A stretch of DNA of 64,000 nucleotides, from contig NC_088301.1 in the NCBI RefSeq assembly GCF_032854445.1, positions 1,986,001 to 2,050,000 of the forward strand, in the 5' to 3' direction. The position numbers and the translations under genes are program-made. Source of the DNA: Liolophura sinensis. Its lineage: Eukaryota > Mollusca > Polyplacophora > Chitonida > Chitonidae. A model generated the notes under the pieces. That model saw only the letters and a program-made list of their open reading frames with translations, did no database searches and was not told the DNA's origin. This document shows positions 1 through 13,900 of this stretch, one piece after another. The number at the start of each line of letters is the position of its first letter. The stretch's first letter is position 1.

Positions 1-1365
1 AGGGATAGGTACAGCGTATCATAGTCATGTACCAAAAATGCCATCTGTGTAAGTTACCATGGATAGGTACAGCCTATCATAGAGTCAAGTACAAAAGATG
101 CCATCTGTGTAAGTCACCAGGGATAGATACAGCCTATCATAGTTATGCGCCAAAGATGCCATCTCTCATGTACCAAAGATGCCATCTGTGTAAGTCACCA
201 GGGATAGGTACAGCCTATCATAGTCATGTACCAAAAATGCCATCTGCGTAAGTCACCAGGGATAGGTACAGCCTATCATAGTTATGTACCAAAGATGCCA
301 TCTGTGTAAGTCACCATGGATAGGTACAGCCTATCATAGTCATGTACCAAAAATGCCATCTGCGTAAGTCACCAGGGATAGGTACAGCCTATCATAGTTA
401 TGTACCAAAGATGCCATCTGTGTAAGTCACCATGGATAGGTACAGTGTATCATAGTTATGTACCAAAGATGCCATCTGTGTAAGTCACCATGGATAGGTA
501 CAGCCTATCATAGTCATGTACCAAAGATGCCATCTGTGTAAGTCACCATGGATAGGTACAGCCTATCATAGTCATGTACCAAAAATGCCATCTGCGTAAG
601 TCACCAGGGATAGGTACAGCCTATCATAGTCATGTACCAAAGATGCCATCTGTGTAAGTCACCATGGATAGGTACAGCCTATCATAGTCATGTACCAAAG
701 ATGCCATCTGTGTAAGTCACCATGGATAGGTACAGCCTATCATAGTTATGTACCAAAGATGCCATCTGTGTAAGTCACCATGGATAGGTACAGTGTATCA
801 TAGTTATGTACCAAAGATGCCATCTGTGTAAGTCACCATGGATAGGTACAGCCTATCATAGTCATGTACCAAAGATGCCATCTGTGTAAGTCACCATGGA
901 TAGGTACAGCCTATCATAGTCATGTACCAAAGATGCCATCTGTGTAAGTCACCATGGATAGGTACAGCCTATCATAGTCATGTACCAAAAATGCCATCTG
1001 TGTAAGTTACCATGGATAGGTACAGCCTATCATAGAGTAAAGTACAAAAGATGCCATCTGTGTAAGTCACCAGGGATAGATACAGCCTATCATAGTTATG
1101 CGCCAAAGATGCCATCTCTCATGTACCAAAGATGCCATCTGTGTAAGTCACCAGGGATAGGTACAGCCTATCATAGTCATGTACCAAAAATGCCATCTGC
1201 GTAAGTCACCAGGGATAGGTACAGCCTATCATAGTTATGTACCAAAGATGCCATCTGTGTAAGTCACCATGGATAGGTACAGCCTATCATAGTTATGTAC
1301 CAAAGATGCCATCTGTGTAAGTCACCATGGATAGGTACAGCCTATCATAGAGTTTTGCACCAAAA
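1..1365. repeat. 58-bp minisatellite with 953-bp higher-order period
   Basis: About 23 tandem units of roughly 58 bp, built around ACCAAAGATGCCATCTGTGT and ATAGGTACAGCCTATCATAG. Each unit contains a small inverted repeat (GATAGG, five bases, CCTATC). The block at 1-410 reappears almost unchanged at 954-1363, including odd units with AGTACAAAAG and CTCTCATG, so the array has a higher-order period of 953 bp. The array starts before the window. It most likely lies in the CHERP intron preceding the exon at 1551. Short open frames across it are repeat artefacts. Confidence 0.93.
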
Positions 1366-1550
1366 ATGCCATCTCTGTATGAAGCGGAACATCTTAGAAT
1401 TGATCTTTTGCATTAATTTTATTAGAAAGTGGGTTGTAGGTCTAAAACAGGATGACCTGTTCTCTGGTGGACTGCCATTGTAAAAGTGAAATATTTTCAA
1501 GTACAACAATAAACACAAATCAGTAATCCCAAAACTTTTTTTCTTGTCAG

Positions 1551-4500
1551 AATGGCAAGACCTGGATATTCACCAGAAGTGTGGGAGATGCTCAGTGTGA
1601 ATTTGTCACTTTGTACCTGCTCAAAAGGTAATAATGTGCATTAGTAAGTGTCATTTGTAATTATTGCTTTCTTGTGAAGTGAAATTTGTGCTAAAGTCTA
1701 GAATTTTCTTTTGGAAGGGACACAACTCTTGAGACTGACAGTGAGTTGGCCCCTTTATGTTTTTTTTTTTTTCAATTTGATTAATACATGCATGTGTTCA
1801 TACTTTATATGGCCGTTATATTACATTTAGTGGAACAGTCTTTATGTATGTGCAGCACTTTTAAAACTTGAAATTAAAAATAAGCATGAGTATTAAAGTT
1901 ACCTTCTGAATACTGTATTATTTCCCTTTTACAGGATAACTGCAAGAGAAGCAAGTTTTCAGATGAGACTACATCTCATTTACCTAATCAATGACTTGTT
2001 ACATCACTGGTGAGTTTGGCTGTGTTTTGGGGTTGATGCGAAACACAGGCTGTGTTTTGGGGTGGATGAGAAAGACAGGCTGTGTTTTGGGGTGGATGAG
2101 AAAGACAGGCTGTGTTGTTTTGGGGTGGATGAGAAAGACAGGCTGTGTTTTGGGGTTGATGCAAAACACAGGCTGTGTTTTGGGGTGGATGAGAAAGACA
2201 GGCTGTGTTTTGGGGTGGATGAGAAAGACAGGCTGTGTTTTGGGGTGGATGAGAAAGACAGGTTATGTTTTGGGGTGGATGAGAAAGACAGGTTGTGTTT
2301 TTGGGGTGGATGAGAAAGACAGGATGTGTTTTGGGGTGGATGAGAAAGACGGTGTGTTTTGGGGTGGATGAGAAAGACATGCTGTGTTTTGGGGTGGATG
2401 AGAAGGACATGCTGTGTTTTGGGGTTGATGCAAAACACAGGCTATGTTTTGGGGTGGATGAGAAAGACAGGCTGTGTTTTGGGGTGGATGAGAAAGACAG
2501 GTTGTGTTTTGGGGTGGATGAGAAAGACAGGTTGTGTTTTGGGGTGGATGAGAAAGACAGGGTGTGTTTTGGGGTGGATGAGAAAGACAGGCTGTGTTTA
2601 TTGATGAGTCTCAGGCGGGAATAGTGATTGTAGATGACTGTGATCCTTCAAACACAGTTGTTAGTAAATCATGTCATTGTGACTATTTTTGTGGAGCTCT
2701 TGTGAGTGAAATGTCATGAGCTGTTAAATTATGTTCAAGGACAAAAGTTTGTCAAAACTGATAAGTCTTTCACATGCATGCATAGTCTTAAAGATCATCG
2801 TATTTACATGTGGCGGACGTGCTTAGTGTGCCGGCATAAACACCATAATTGTTTCTGTTCATTGCACATACAGGAATGCAGAACATTAAAGCTATAGCAT
2901 TTAGATATTGCTCACAGCTTTTTTTTCTGGATATTAACAAGCAGTATGCTCGGTGTTACAGCCAGAGGAAAAATGCTGATGACCTGAAAATTGCATTGGA
3001 GAAAATTGTGGTACCTGCATTTTGTACAGCAAGCACTGGTGTTGAGGAAGAAAAGAAGCAGAAACTGACAAAGGTATGTAGTCTTGTTTTTATTATGATT
3101 TGAAAATATCTTGATAATGACGTTTACAACAACAAAAAAAAGAAAACGTGTTGAAAATAGAAGTGAACAAAGTATTAAAGCCTGTATGATGGGCCACGAT
3201 GCAGTTATGCTGCATGAGACCCACATGCCTAATTAAACTTGTCCGATCCATTCAGATGGTGTGGGCTTGTATTAGGAATGTCCTGCTTGAAGAAGATAAA
3301 GTTGTGATGTGATGGGAATACTGTTGAATTCATCACCTATCTATATTGTATAAACATAGTGTATGATAAATAAAGGGGAAAACTACCCTTTTATGTAGTG
3401 AGCAGTACGATGTTAAACCCCAAGCATTCATTCATTCACTCATTCACTCATTCTCTTGTCATTGTGTCACTGAGAAATTCTGGAGTAAGGCCTTAAGCAG
3501 CCATGAAATAAAGTCGTCCTAGTTTGGTATGTGGCTGGGATTGGTGTACATGTAGGAACAGTGTACCATGGATTCCATGGAAGAGCAGTTATTATTTGTT
3601 TCTCTTGATATATCATCGGTTACGCCATGGTAAAGATCTGTCATTCTGGTGCTTGTATTTTGACAGCTGCTTAGTTTGTGGGAACAGAACAAGTACTTTT
3701 CACAAGCCACTATTGAGGTAAGTTGTCTGCCCTGGGAATTTTATGGGATATTTAATACCTGTAGATTATTGTAGAAACTTTCTAATAGTAGATGCATGTC
3801 TTCATCGGCTTGCCCCATTAGACATTGATGATGGTTTCAATCGGCCTAATTTCATGTAATTTGAAATGTGTGGTGAAAGTGCCTTTATTCATTTAAAACC
3901 TTTGATATAAAGTTTGGAAGACAAAGACAAATTTGTAACGTCTGTTAAATTTTAATAGCAAATTTCGTATTGAGTTTGAAATACTTTGTTCATCATTAAC
4001 TTTGCTCAGAAAACTCTAAATTTATCCACAATATTCCTGTTCATTTTCCCGTACATTGTCGCTCTAGCGTTTGAAGGTGAGATTTTGTTTATTTGGGCAT
4101 GGGTCGCGGCACATCCTATGCTTGTGTGTGTGTGTGTGTGTGGTGTGTGTATGTGTTGGGCTCATTTCCAAAACTTTTCTTTCAAAGTGGTTGCATAATT
4201 TCACATTTGGTTAATTTTCTTTATCATGGGATAAGTGAAAAGCCAGAAAAGTGTAGTAGGGCATCCCTTTTCAATTGACAAGCCTCAAGGGCTATCACCA
4301 AACTAATGCAGTGAACTCAGATCTAGCAACCACTCCCCCATATTGACTTCACAAAATAGTGTATTTCATCCTGTATGGTATGTCAAAATGCACACAAGAG
4401 CTTAAATGATAGTTTTGATGTCAGACTAATCAAACTTCACAAAGATCTCTAAATTGACCCTATAAGTTAGATGAATCATTCAGAATCCAACAAAATGTGT

Positions 4501-7500
4501 CACTTGAAAAACTTCAGGTGAAATAGAGTAAACCTAGATCTGAAGGAACGCATTCTCCCAGCTTCTCTCAGCTTCTCCAGTGATCCAGTAAGCACCATTG
4601 CCACCCATCTTGCCACATACATTTATTCATGTAAGGATACCAGCAATCCACATCAGATGTATGCCCCTGCCAACAGCAATCATATTCTGAAAGTTTTCCG
4701 AATTTAGGAATGTCAGTACTGTACTGATTGCAATATGATTTCTGTTGTGCTCATTGAGTGACACAATTTGAATCGGTGATATAAAGATGATGAGATTTAT
4801 CTGATTTCACGTTACATTTGGCTTAACATAACATAACCAACAACGTATCACCTGAATTTGACCCTATATCTGGCATTCCAGGACAAATCCAGTGGCACGA
4901 ACATTAGCTTGTATAACTGGAAGTGGAATTCTTCCCGGTCTCGCATTCAGACTATCACATTGTCTGACTTTTCTCTCCCTTATGCTTGCACCAGGATGGG
5001 ATCAGATTATTGGGTTTTGTCATTCGTGTCTCTTATCTCTTCCATGTCATGAGTTATTTTCTTTATAGATTTATTTGTTTCTGCATTTTCACAACATTTC
5101 GTCAAGGTAGGTTTCAGCACAGCCAGGTTATCATTGCAAATACATATAGGTTCTTTCTCTGTGTAATTTAAGAGGCATTGTTTTTTTTCTGTTTATTGGT
5201 CACTTGTTTTCTATGGGTCTATTGGTGAGAATTGTCAGAGGCCCATTGTACAGGCATGAAATTGTGAAGAAATGGCCGGAAGTAGTTTCACCCAAGTGTG
5301 ACATGTCAGTGCGCTTAACATTTAAGATTTACACCATTTAAGCTAGCCTGCGTTCATGTATTTAACAGCCTAATAATATTTAGGCCTGTCGTAAAAGGCT
5401 TTGTTAGTCATCAAAATGGTAAAAATAAAGAATGTGGAAGTTATCAGACGGCGTGTACGCCATTTGAACTTGGCCCCAGCGCTTAAAAAATAGATGATAC
5501 GCTTCTAAATTAAAACAGAGCGTACTGAATACGCAGGACAATTATATTTTTTACGCCTAAATTCCAGAAAGCTATAGTGTACATGTGAGATTTAAAGCAA
5601 ACAGTCCTGTCATAATTGAAAAGTAGATCTCCAAAGTAGTTTACGTGCGTGACGCTCTCCATGACGTGTTAGTTTTCAGAAACTGAAGATTACAGCAAAG
5701 GATCATGTACCACTACCCTTAGTCGTGGAGAATGACTACTGTGATATTTGTGTTCGTGACATTCTTTAGTGTTTGCCATGAACGAGATGTAGCAAGGGCT
5801 AAAGAAAATGGTCATTTGGGTTACAATACAGCAAGTTCTGCTACTGTACTGCATTAAATCATTCTAATATCGCTCCAAAGTTGTTTTTTTTTATTCTTCA
5901 CCGATCGTCAGTTATTTGTACTCTGTTAAAGTGTCATCGAGGGTCCAGTTTCCAACGTGTACATGTATCGGTGAGGAGAGAAGCTAATGCAGTGAAATAT
6001 AACGATATTTCTCGTTTTCTGAACAGCTAGTGTTCAGAAACACTTAAGATTTATACTATATAATGCCAGTAAATAAATCTTTAAATGTAGGCCTACATTT
6101 GGATTTAGAGTAAGAAGTGGGCCAAGATTTGATCCCAAAACTGCAGTTGTTCATGTATACAAAAATGTTTCGACAGGTAAAAACAAAAAAAAATTACCAG
6201 TTGCATTAGGCAAGTTACCATAGCATGAAATAATACTGCAACCACTGCTGTCAAAACAAAATTAGAAGGTAAAGTTGTCAGAAAGAGCAGAAATAATTAA
6301 TTTATTTCAGAATGTTATGACAAGTCATAATACCGGGCAACCGACATATAGGCTACATAGTCTAGATAGTCTACATATAACGGTATGTGTAGTTTTACAT
6401 GTGACTACAAGAATCTCTACCAGTAGGTCGATGTAGGCCTCTGGCCCATGTATGTCTTTCGATTTTCTCAACCCCCTTCGCTCAGTCAACTTCACACTGT
6501 CAAGGTGTATTGCTGGACCCAAAATAGTGAAGTGTGGAGCATTTTAAAAAATGTATACTCCGGTAGGCTTACCCAGTACTCCCTCTCTTGGAAAAATAGG
6601 CAGTACCCCCCAGTAGTTTGCTGTTAAATTGTGGAATGAGCTGTTAGCAATCGTTTGCAATATGTGATGAACATTTGGATATATTCCTGAAAAGACTGAA
6701 AAACAAGGTTGACAGATTGTACATATATTTTATGTATCCTTGCCATATTTGTACTGTTGAGATAAACCTATACAATGTAAGGATCAAAACATTTATTGTA
6801 TTATGATGTGTTGCCTTGATCTGTTGCCACATACGGCAGTGGTACAAATAATGTAGATATTCATGCTCACACTAACCAAACAAATAGAAATGGTAATGAT
6901 TTATTTGCAAAAAAAAATGTTGGGAAAATGTCTACATTCTTACATTCTGGTGCAATGCATTCTCTTTAAAGTCATCTCATAATGAGGTGGGGCAGGGTCT
7001 TACAGACAGAATAACTCAGGCCCTTCGTGGGTGGAGATGACCAATGAATTGTACAAGATGACAATTGGTCATTAGTTACAAGAAAAATAAAAATAGGAGA
7101 AGAGCAGTAGGCCCATTTCACAGCCCTTTTGCTCTAGTTTTATTTTGAGGTTTCGGAGGAGAGGGTGTTTTAGCCAAATTTTCATATAGCATCACATACA
7201 TATACATGCATGCGTGAAGATTCTCAGATTTTTATTTTAGGCAACCGATACGATCAAAGGGTCAAATTATGCCAGGTGTACTGACCTCTTGACACTCCCA
7301 ACCCCACGTCACCTGGCTTCTGCTATGTTAATGTTGAACATTAATACTGTGTGATCAGAATTAAAAATAACGCTGATGAAATACATGTGCACTACTGACA
7401 GATTGTGTTACCTGATATATTTGATTGCTATAAACACTAATGGGTTATGCTTTCTTCTGGCAATGGTTGAAATCCTGTCAACGTCTGATATACTGTAGAT

Positions 7501-7924
7501 CACAATCTTTTGAAAGCTTTCAAATGTTTAAACTACTACAAATTATGGATTGCTTTCCTAAGGGGGAATAACTCATAACTAGAAAGACTAGATGTCAATA
7601 CTTATTTACTATTTGGTAGCATATTCTGTATTTTAATGGAAAACCTGATTTATCCTGATAATCGTATTAGAGTGCCAGGATGCTTGGGTGTGTATCAGTG
7701 TTCTTCCTTTAACCCTTACTCTCCACAAGATGGTGGAAATGCAGCCAATGTTCTTCCTTTAACCCTTACTCTCCACAAGATGGTGGAAATGCAGCCAATG
7801 TGGCAGTGAACCGTAATCATACATAGAATATTTAGAAATCAGTACACGTTTTTCTTCGTATTTAAGCTCATGGTTCTCTTTTCAGCAAATGAAAGATTGT
7901 GCCCCAGTGTTAGCCAGTTACCAG
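1551..7924 (+). CDS. CHERP: CHERP exons encoding the CID (RPR) domain
   Basis: Five exons (1551-1627, 1935-2009, 2962-3073, 3667-3717, 7886-7924) encode the CID, an all-helical fold that in other proteins binds the RNA polymerase II C-terminal tail. Visible landmarks are NGKTWIF at the start, the helix LHLIYLINDLLHHCQRK spanning the 2009/2962 junction, IVVPAFCTAS, LLSLWEQNKYF and QMKDCAPVLASYQ. Introns split codons at 1627 (phase 2), 2009 (phase 2) and are phase 0 afterwards. The first CID helices must be on an upstream exon. A 30-bp minisatellite sits in the second intron, and the fourth intron is the longest in the gene (4.2 kb). Confidence 0.9.
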
Positions 7925-10900
7925 GTAAGAGTACAGTGTGTAAACAGTGCTCCAGATATATATGTTTTGTGGCAATGCAGTACCCCTCCAATATTATCTC
8001 CCATACCTGTCTAGTGAGTGATTTGGCCTATCAGTACTACTTAACGTGTGTGCATAACTAATGTGTGTCTCATTTTTTCTAGACATTGTTGTTACACTCA
8101 TTTTTTTTTCTTAACTAGTATACATTTCAGGGAATTTTCCAAGGGGTAAATTATGCCAATATGCACCTTATCTGGAGCACTGTGTACATGAGGATAAAAA
8201 GCAAGTGAATTAATAACAAGTTTACAAGCATTATGACTCAATCTGTCATTTTATGCAGATAAACACTTATGAATTTCATCTTGCGAGACTGAAGATTGTT
8301 ATGTTTACCTGAATATGGTGTATCTCACAGGCCAAGGGAGATAACCCCATCAAGGGTTACTCTTGAAATGGGGTAGTGTTTTATACATTAACTGTTGCAT
8401 GTTTTGTTGAATGAATGAATTAGATGATGAAATGTGTAACATGTATTTACTTGTGTGCTACCGCCAGGCCAGCTTGATCACAGACCACGCCCACATTGTG
8501 ACCCAGATTACTGGCTCAGTCCAGCAACAGTACTCTCAGCTGCAGAAACAACACCAGGAGTACGCTGCACACCTGAACACCCAACTGCAGGGGCAGCAGC
8601 AGCAGTTACAGCAACTCCTGCAGCAGCAGCAGTCTGCTGCACCGCCGACCACCCCTCAGGGTAAGTGGCTGGTTTAGCACCTCACTGTGCCCTCAGGTCA
8701 AGTACTGTATTGCACTGTTGACACTTGATCATGTCATCAAATATTCACTTATAGAATATAGCATATAGAAGTTGCTATATGTGTACATCAGGACACCATC
8801 AATTCATGCAATAAAACACCTGCTGATATGATAACGCATTTCATCTTGCACTGCAGGTACATCGTTGCCGATAGCTCAGCCTGTTGATATGATAACGCAT
8901 TTCATCTTGCACTGCAGGTACATCGTTGCCAATAGCTCAGTCTGCTGATATGATAACACATTTCATCTTGCACTGCAGGTACATCGTTGCCGATAGCTCA
9001 GCCTGTTGTGGTCAACCCTGTGTTAGGCCAGTCAGCCCCCACCCTACCAGGTGCCCCGGCTGTGGTGCAGCCTGTGTCCCAGGCCGGGGTGATAAGCTCC
9101 AGTCTCCCTGGTGCCCCTGGGGCGGTGCAGGCTGTCTCTCAGGCAGGAGTGATCGGTGCTGCTATCCCTGTACAGGTACATGTATCTATATCTCTCCATT
9201 AGAGCATAAGACAAACACTCTGCCAAGAATTGGCTCAGTTGACAAATGATAATAAAACTTGAGACATTTTATTTGTGTAGAACCAGTAGATTTGTGTCTA
9301 ACAAGTGAAGGAGGATGTTATAAATGACTTAAAGGATTGATGCAAGGCCTGGTTGGTATTTATTTGGAGACTATTCCTGTATGACCTTATGAGAAATAGA
9401 TGTCGTCCCATCCTTTAATAAGAGGATGGTCAGTTGGATGGAGATAAAACTGAGCCAAGCAAAAGTCTAGGCCTGAGGCTCACTGTGGTTTTGACAAATA
9501 TCACACCCACTGGAAGAATGGGTAATGTTTTGATCTTTGTGTGAGGGATGACTAGTTGGGTATTGTTACCTTACATTAGCTTTGAAAAATCAGTATGCAC
9601 CAATGTGCATGTTTTCTATATAAATGTTTTTTTAGTAGTGAGTACCATTGTACCATTTGCCTTTTCTTGCCATGATTCATCACAGACCAACATTCCAACT
9701 GTGGCCCCAGTGGGTACCTCCTTGGTCAGCACTCTGGTCACCCCTCAGACTATCCCCCAGTCCGTCATTGCTGGGCAGCCAGACACCCAGATCACAGCTT
9801 TAACCAGCCAGCCTGTCTTCACACCTGGTATATCAGCACCAGGTCCCACGACCTCCGCCACAGCCACCTCTGTGAGTCTGGAGAGCTCGACCCCCTCTCT
9901 CCCCACCCTGGCGACTGCAACCCTAGGACCAGCTATCAACACTAACATCCCACCTCCGGCATCAGGCCCCACCATGGCCCCAGCATCAGGCCCCACCATG
10001 GCCCCAGCATCAGGCCCCGCCATGGCCCCAGCATTTCCTAACCAGGTACAGCTGTCATCAATGCTATTTTGGAATCTTACTGTGATCCTTGTGACTGAAT
10101 GGTCTAATGGCCTCTTAGAGATCAGTATCATATGACCATGTCCAATTTGTTCTGCTGTAGCTGTACATCAGGACTTTTGTCAGGTGTCAGTTTTACGTGC
10201 TGGGAAATTTTTTCTCCATTGTTGTAACAGGTCCTCATTGTCTAGTCATTAGTGTGCTTGCACAGCCCATTGACCGAGGAGCCTCTCAACAATGGGGTGC
10301 TTGTTAATTTGTCCAGCTCAGTCTGTCAGCAACCTCCAGATGCTCATGGGCTCCCTCGGGCTCTTCCTGGTTTCTCCCACCATAATGCTGGATACCTTCA
10401 AAATAAGTGAAATATTCTTGAATACGGCCTAAATGTCAAATAAATGAATAGATTTTGATCACTATATAATACAATGACATCTGTTTGAGAAATATTCTAT
10501 AACAGAGTCTACATATAAAACAGTGTTGAACTTCCTGAGTGGATTTTCCTGCACATCTAACGGTCACACATTCCATGAGTCAGCCCTCTGCTCCATCTAT
10601 TAGAGCCTGTCTTGAAGCTTGAAAGCTTTGATACACACCCCAATTCTTCTAATTTTTGGGACACCCAGGGCCACTTTCACAAAGATGATGTACTTGTACG
10701 ATATGGCACATATGGGACGACGGTACGTTAATAGTGACATAACAAATATCGTACGACAAATGTACGATTAAAAATGTCATACCCTGCTTTGTGAAGCAGT
10801 TGTGAAGACTGTTGATGTTACACATCAGTAGTATTTGTGAGGAGTATTTTTACACTTACAACTACTGTTGTTACCCCTGTAATGTATGGTGATCTGACAT

Positions 10901-13900
10901 GCATTCTTTTGATTCTGCATGCTTGTTCTGTTTCTACATGCTGACTGTTTCCTCTTATTTGTCCCCCAGCCCCCACCAGGCCACCCAGCGGGAGGACCTC
11001 TCCCACAGTTCCCACCATCTTTTGGCACTCCACCTCCAGGCTTCCCACCTTCCTTCAACAGGCCACCACCTTATGACTACAACATGGGTATGTCACAGTT
11101 TTGCTTTTCTACATGTAGTTCTCACTGACACTTTTTCTCACTTAAATTTTGCCACTTCAGTTCGCAAGGCATGTGAAAGGTCACAGATAGACGCAGTTGT
11201 TTTGTGTGTACAGCTATTTATATTTATGAGTGACTTGTTCTTAAGTTTAACACAACACCCCAGTACATAAATACATAAATGGGATAAGTACATGTGTCAG
11301 TATCATTATCCATGTATGTTATACACTTGATTGATCTCTTGTAGCATACATTGTAATTAGAACAAGACTTTTGGTTGAAATAGTAATTGGCTGGCATAGT
11401 GATATACATGTAGATAGCTGCACTAGACACCACTAGACCTTTACATATGAGGCTGCTTGTTCAAGTCCGCTCCTGATTGGCTGACGCTGGGACATGCACA
11501 CGATAGCGAGCAGTGATTTTTGCACTGAGCTCCGCATAGTTCTGTCGAGCCATGTACATATGCCAGACTGATGCTGCTGAGCACAATTTTATAGTTGTAT
11601 AAATTCATTAAAAACCACAGCATGCACATGTGTACATTTAATGACAGGATATTACATTTGTGATGTAAGTTACCAAGGCTGTTTATCTATCGTGTTACAG
11701 GTCCCAGGGGTCCTGCTGCTGCTCTTCCACCTCACCCTCCAGACTTCAGCACCCCACCCCCAGGCATGCAGCTTCCTGACTTAAGTAAACCCCCGCCGGG
11801 CTTCCCATTGGCCACTCCGCGCCTACCTCTACCCCCGGAAGTGGATCTCACCCCATCAGTGCCATACTATGAGTTACCTGCTGGTCTAATGGCGCCGCTT
11901 GTCAAGGTAAATACATGCAATCTCAAAACAGAAGTAACCTGCGGCTGGTCATGGGTTTCCTCCCACCATAATGCTGGCCTTCATCTCATAAGTGGGATAT
12001 TCTGTGTACAGCTTAAATCTCCAGTCAAGTAAGTAAGAAAAAAAAAAAACAAAAAAAACCTCATTTACTTTTCATAATATATTTTTCTATACATGTACAT
12101 CAAGTAATTTTACTGCCAAGTTAATTTCCATGTATCTCATAAGACAAAAAAGATGTTATCAAGTCACCTACATTAACGCCAAGCCCACCCATGTCAAGGC
12201 TAACCTGAGACGAGGCTAGAGTATCATTGGCCATGGCATAATGGGGTGAAAACAGCTTATTTGGCAGGTCGAAATATAGAAGAAATGGTAATATACCATC
12301 ATTCAGTTCTACACATGTTATTTTGTTTATTTTGTATGATGTTTAAGAATTTTTTCCAGTACAAATCCTGATTAAATGTATTTAAACATTCCAGACAGGT
12401 TGTTTGAGTAACACCCTGTGTGGAGCCATATGATGGTTTTATAAAGTCAGCCTTTTCCCAGTGGCATGTGACACAAAGGCCAGTCATGAATATTCTTACT
12501 CTTTTCTGAATGTTCTAACTGTGCTCTTCCCATAGCTTGAGGACACAGAATACAGACCTCTGGACCCACGAGACATCCGCCTACCCCCGCCAGCTCCACC
12601 CAGTGAGCGACTCCTGGCAGCCGTGGAGGCATTCTACAGCTTACCCACCCATGAGCGCCCTAGAGACAGGTACGGCAGGGATAGTCCCAGTGAGCTGCTT
12701 TATGATGGCATTATTATAAACATTCTGACATAGGTATATTTGGAGACTGAAGAATGGTATCTCTGATTTCACCATTAGGAAACATAGGTATATTTGTGAG
12801 ACTGAAGAATGGTATGTCTCATTTCACCATTTGGAAACATAGGTATATTTGTGAGACTGAAGAATGGTACCTCTCATTTCACCATTGGGAAACATAGGTA
12901 TATTTGTGAGACTGAAGAATGGTACCTCTCATTTCACCATTAGGAAACATAGGTATATTTGTGAGACTGAAGAATGGTACCTCTCATTTCACCATTTGGA
13001 AACATAGGTATATGTGTGAGACGGAAGAATGGTACCTCTCATTTCACCATTTGGAAACATAGGTATATTTGTGAGACTGAAGAATGGTACCTCTCATTTC
13101 ACCATTAGGAAACATAGGTATTCATGTGAGACTGAAGAATGGTACATCTGATTTCACCATTAGGAAACATAGGTACATTTGTGAGACTGAAGAATGGTAC
13201 CTCTCATTTCACCATTTGGAAACATAGGTATATTTGTGAGACTGAAGAATGGTATGTTTATGATTTCATCATTAGGGAACCACTGAAGTTAAACATCATA
13301 GTTTAGTAGATACATGTATGAATGTCACTGTCTTTGCATTAATTTATTCATAGTCCAAAACTGAGGATAGATTGTTTTTGCATTAAGTTATTCATAGTCC
13401 AAAATTGAGGATAGATTATCTTTACATTAAGTTATTCATAGTCCAAAACTGAGGATAGATTGTTTTTGCATTAAGTTATTCATAGTCCAAAATTGAGGAT
13501 AGATTATCTTTACATTAAGTTATTCATAGTCCAAAACTGAGGATAGATTATCTTTGCATTAAGTTATTCATAGTCCAAAACTGAGGATAGATTGCCTATG
13601 CATTAAGTTATTCATACTCCGAAACTGAGGATAGATTGTCTATGCATTAAGTTATTCATAGTCCAAAACTGAGGATAGATTATCTTTGCATTAAGTTATT
13701 CATAGTCCAAAACTGAGGATAGATTATCTTTGCATTAAGTTATTCATAGTCCAAAACTGAGGATAGATTGCCTATGCATTAAGTTATTCATACTCCGAAA
13801 CTGAGGATAGATTGTCTATGCATTAAGTTATTCATAGTCCAAAACTGAGGATAGATTATCTTTGCATTAAGTTATTCATGGTCTAAAGCTGAGGATAGAT

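Larger units (their letters stand above)
3718..7885 (+). other. CHERP intron 4, no exon seen
   Basis: A 4.2-kb AT-rich intron between LLSLWEQNKYFSQATIE and QMKDCAPVLASYQ; those exons join in phase 0, so no coding exon is missing. It holds a short (TG)n microsatellite near 4121-4151 and an exact 50-bp tandem duplication at 7701-7800. Nothing else recognisable was seen. Confidence 0.75.

Noticed and set aside
1-1365. CRISPR-like regular repeats
   Set aside because: Units are contiguous with no unique spacers, and the genome is eukaryotic.
2017-2604. Telomere-like TTTTGGGG repeats
   Set aside because: The motif is one part of a 30-bp unit and is not itself tandem.
1988-2624. Overlapping open frames on both strands
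   Set aside because: The 30-bp unit keeps all frames open; the sequence lies inside a CHERP intron.
9745-10131. Antisense 128-codon frame
   Set aside because: Shadow of the CHERP Pro/Ala-rich exon on the opposite strand.
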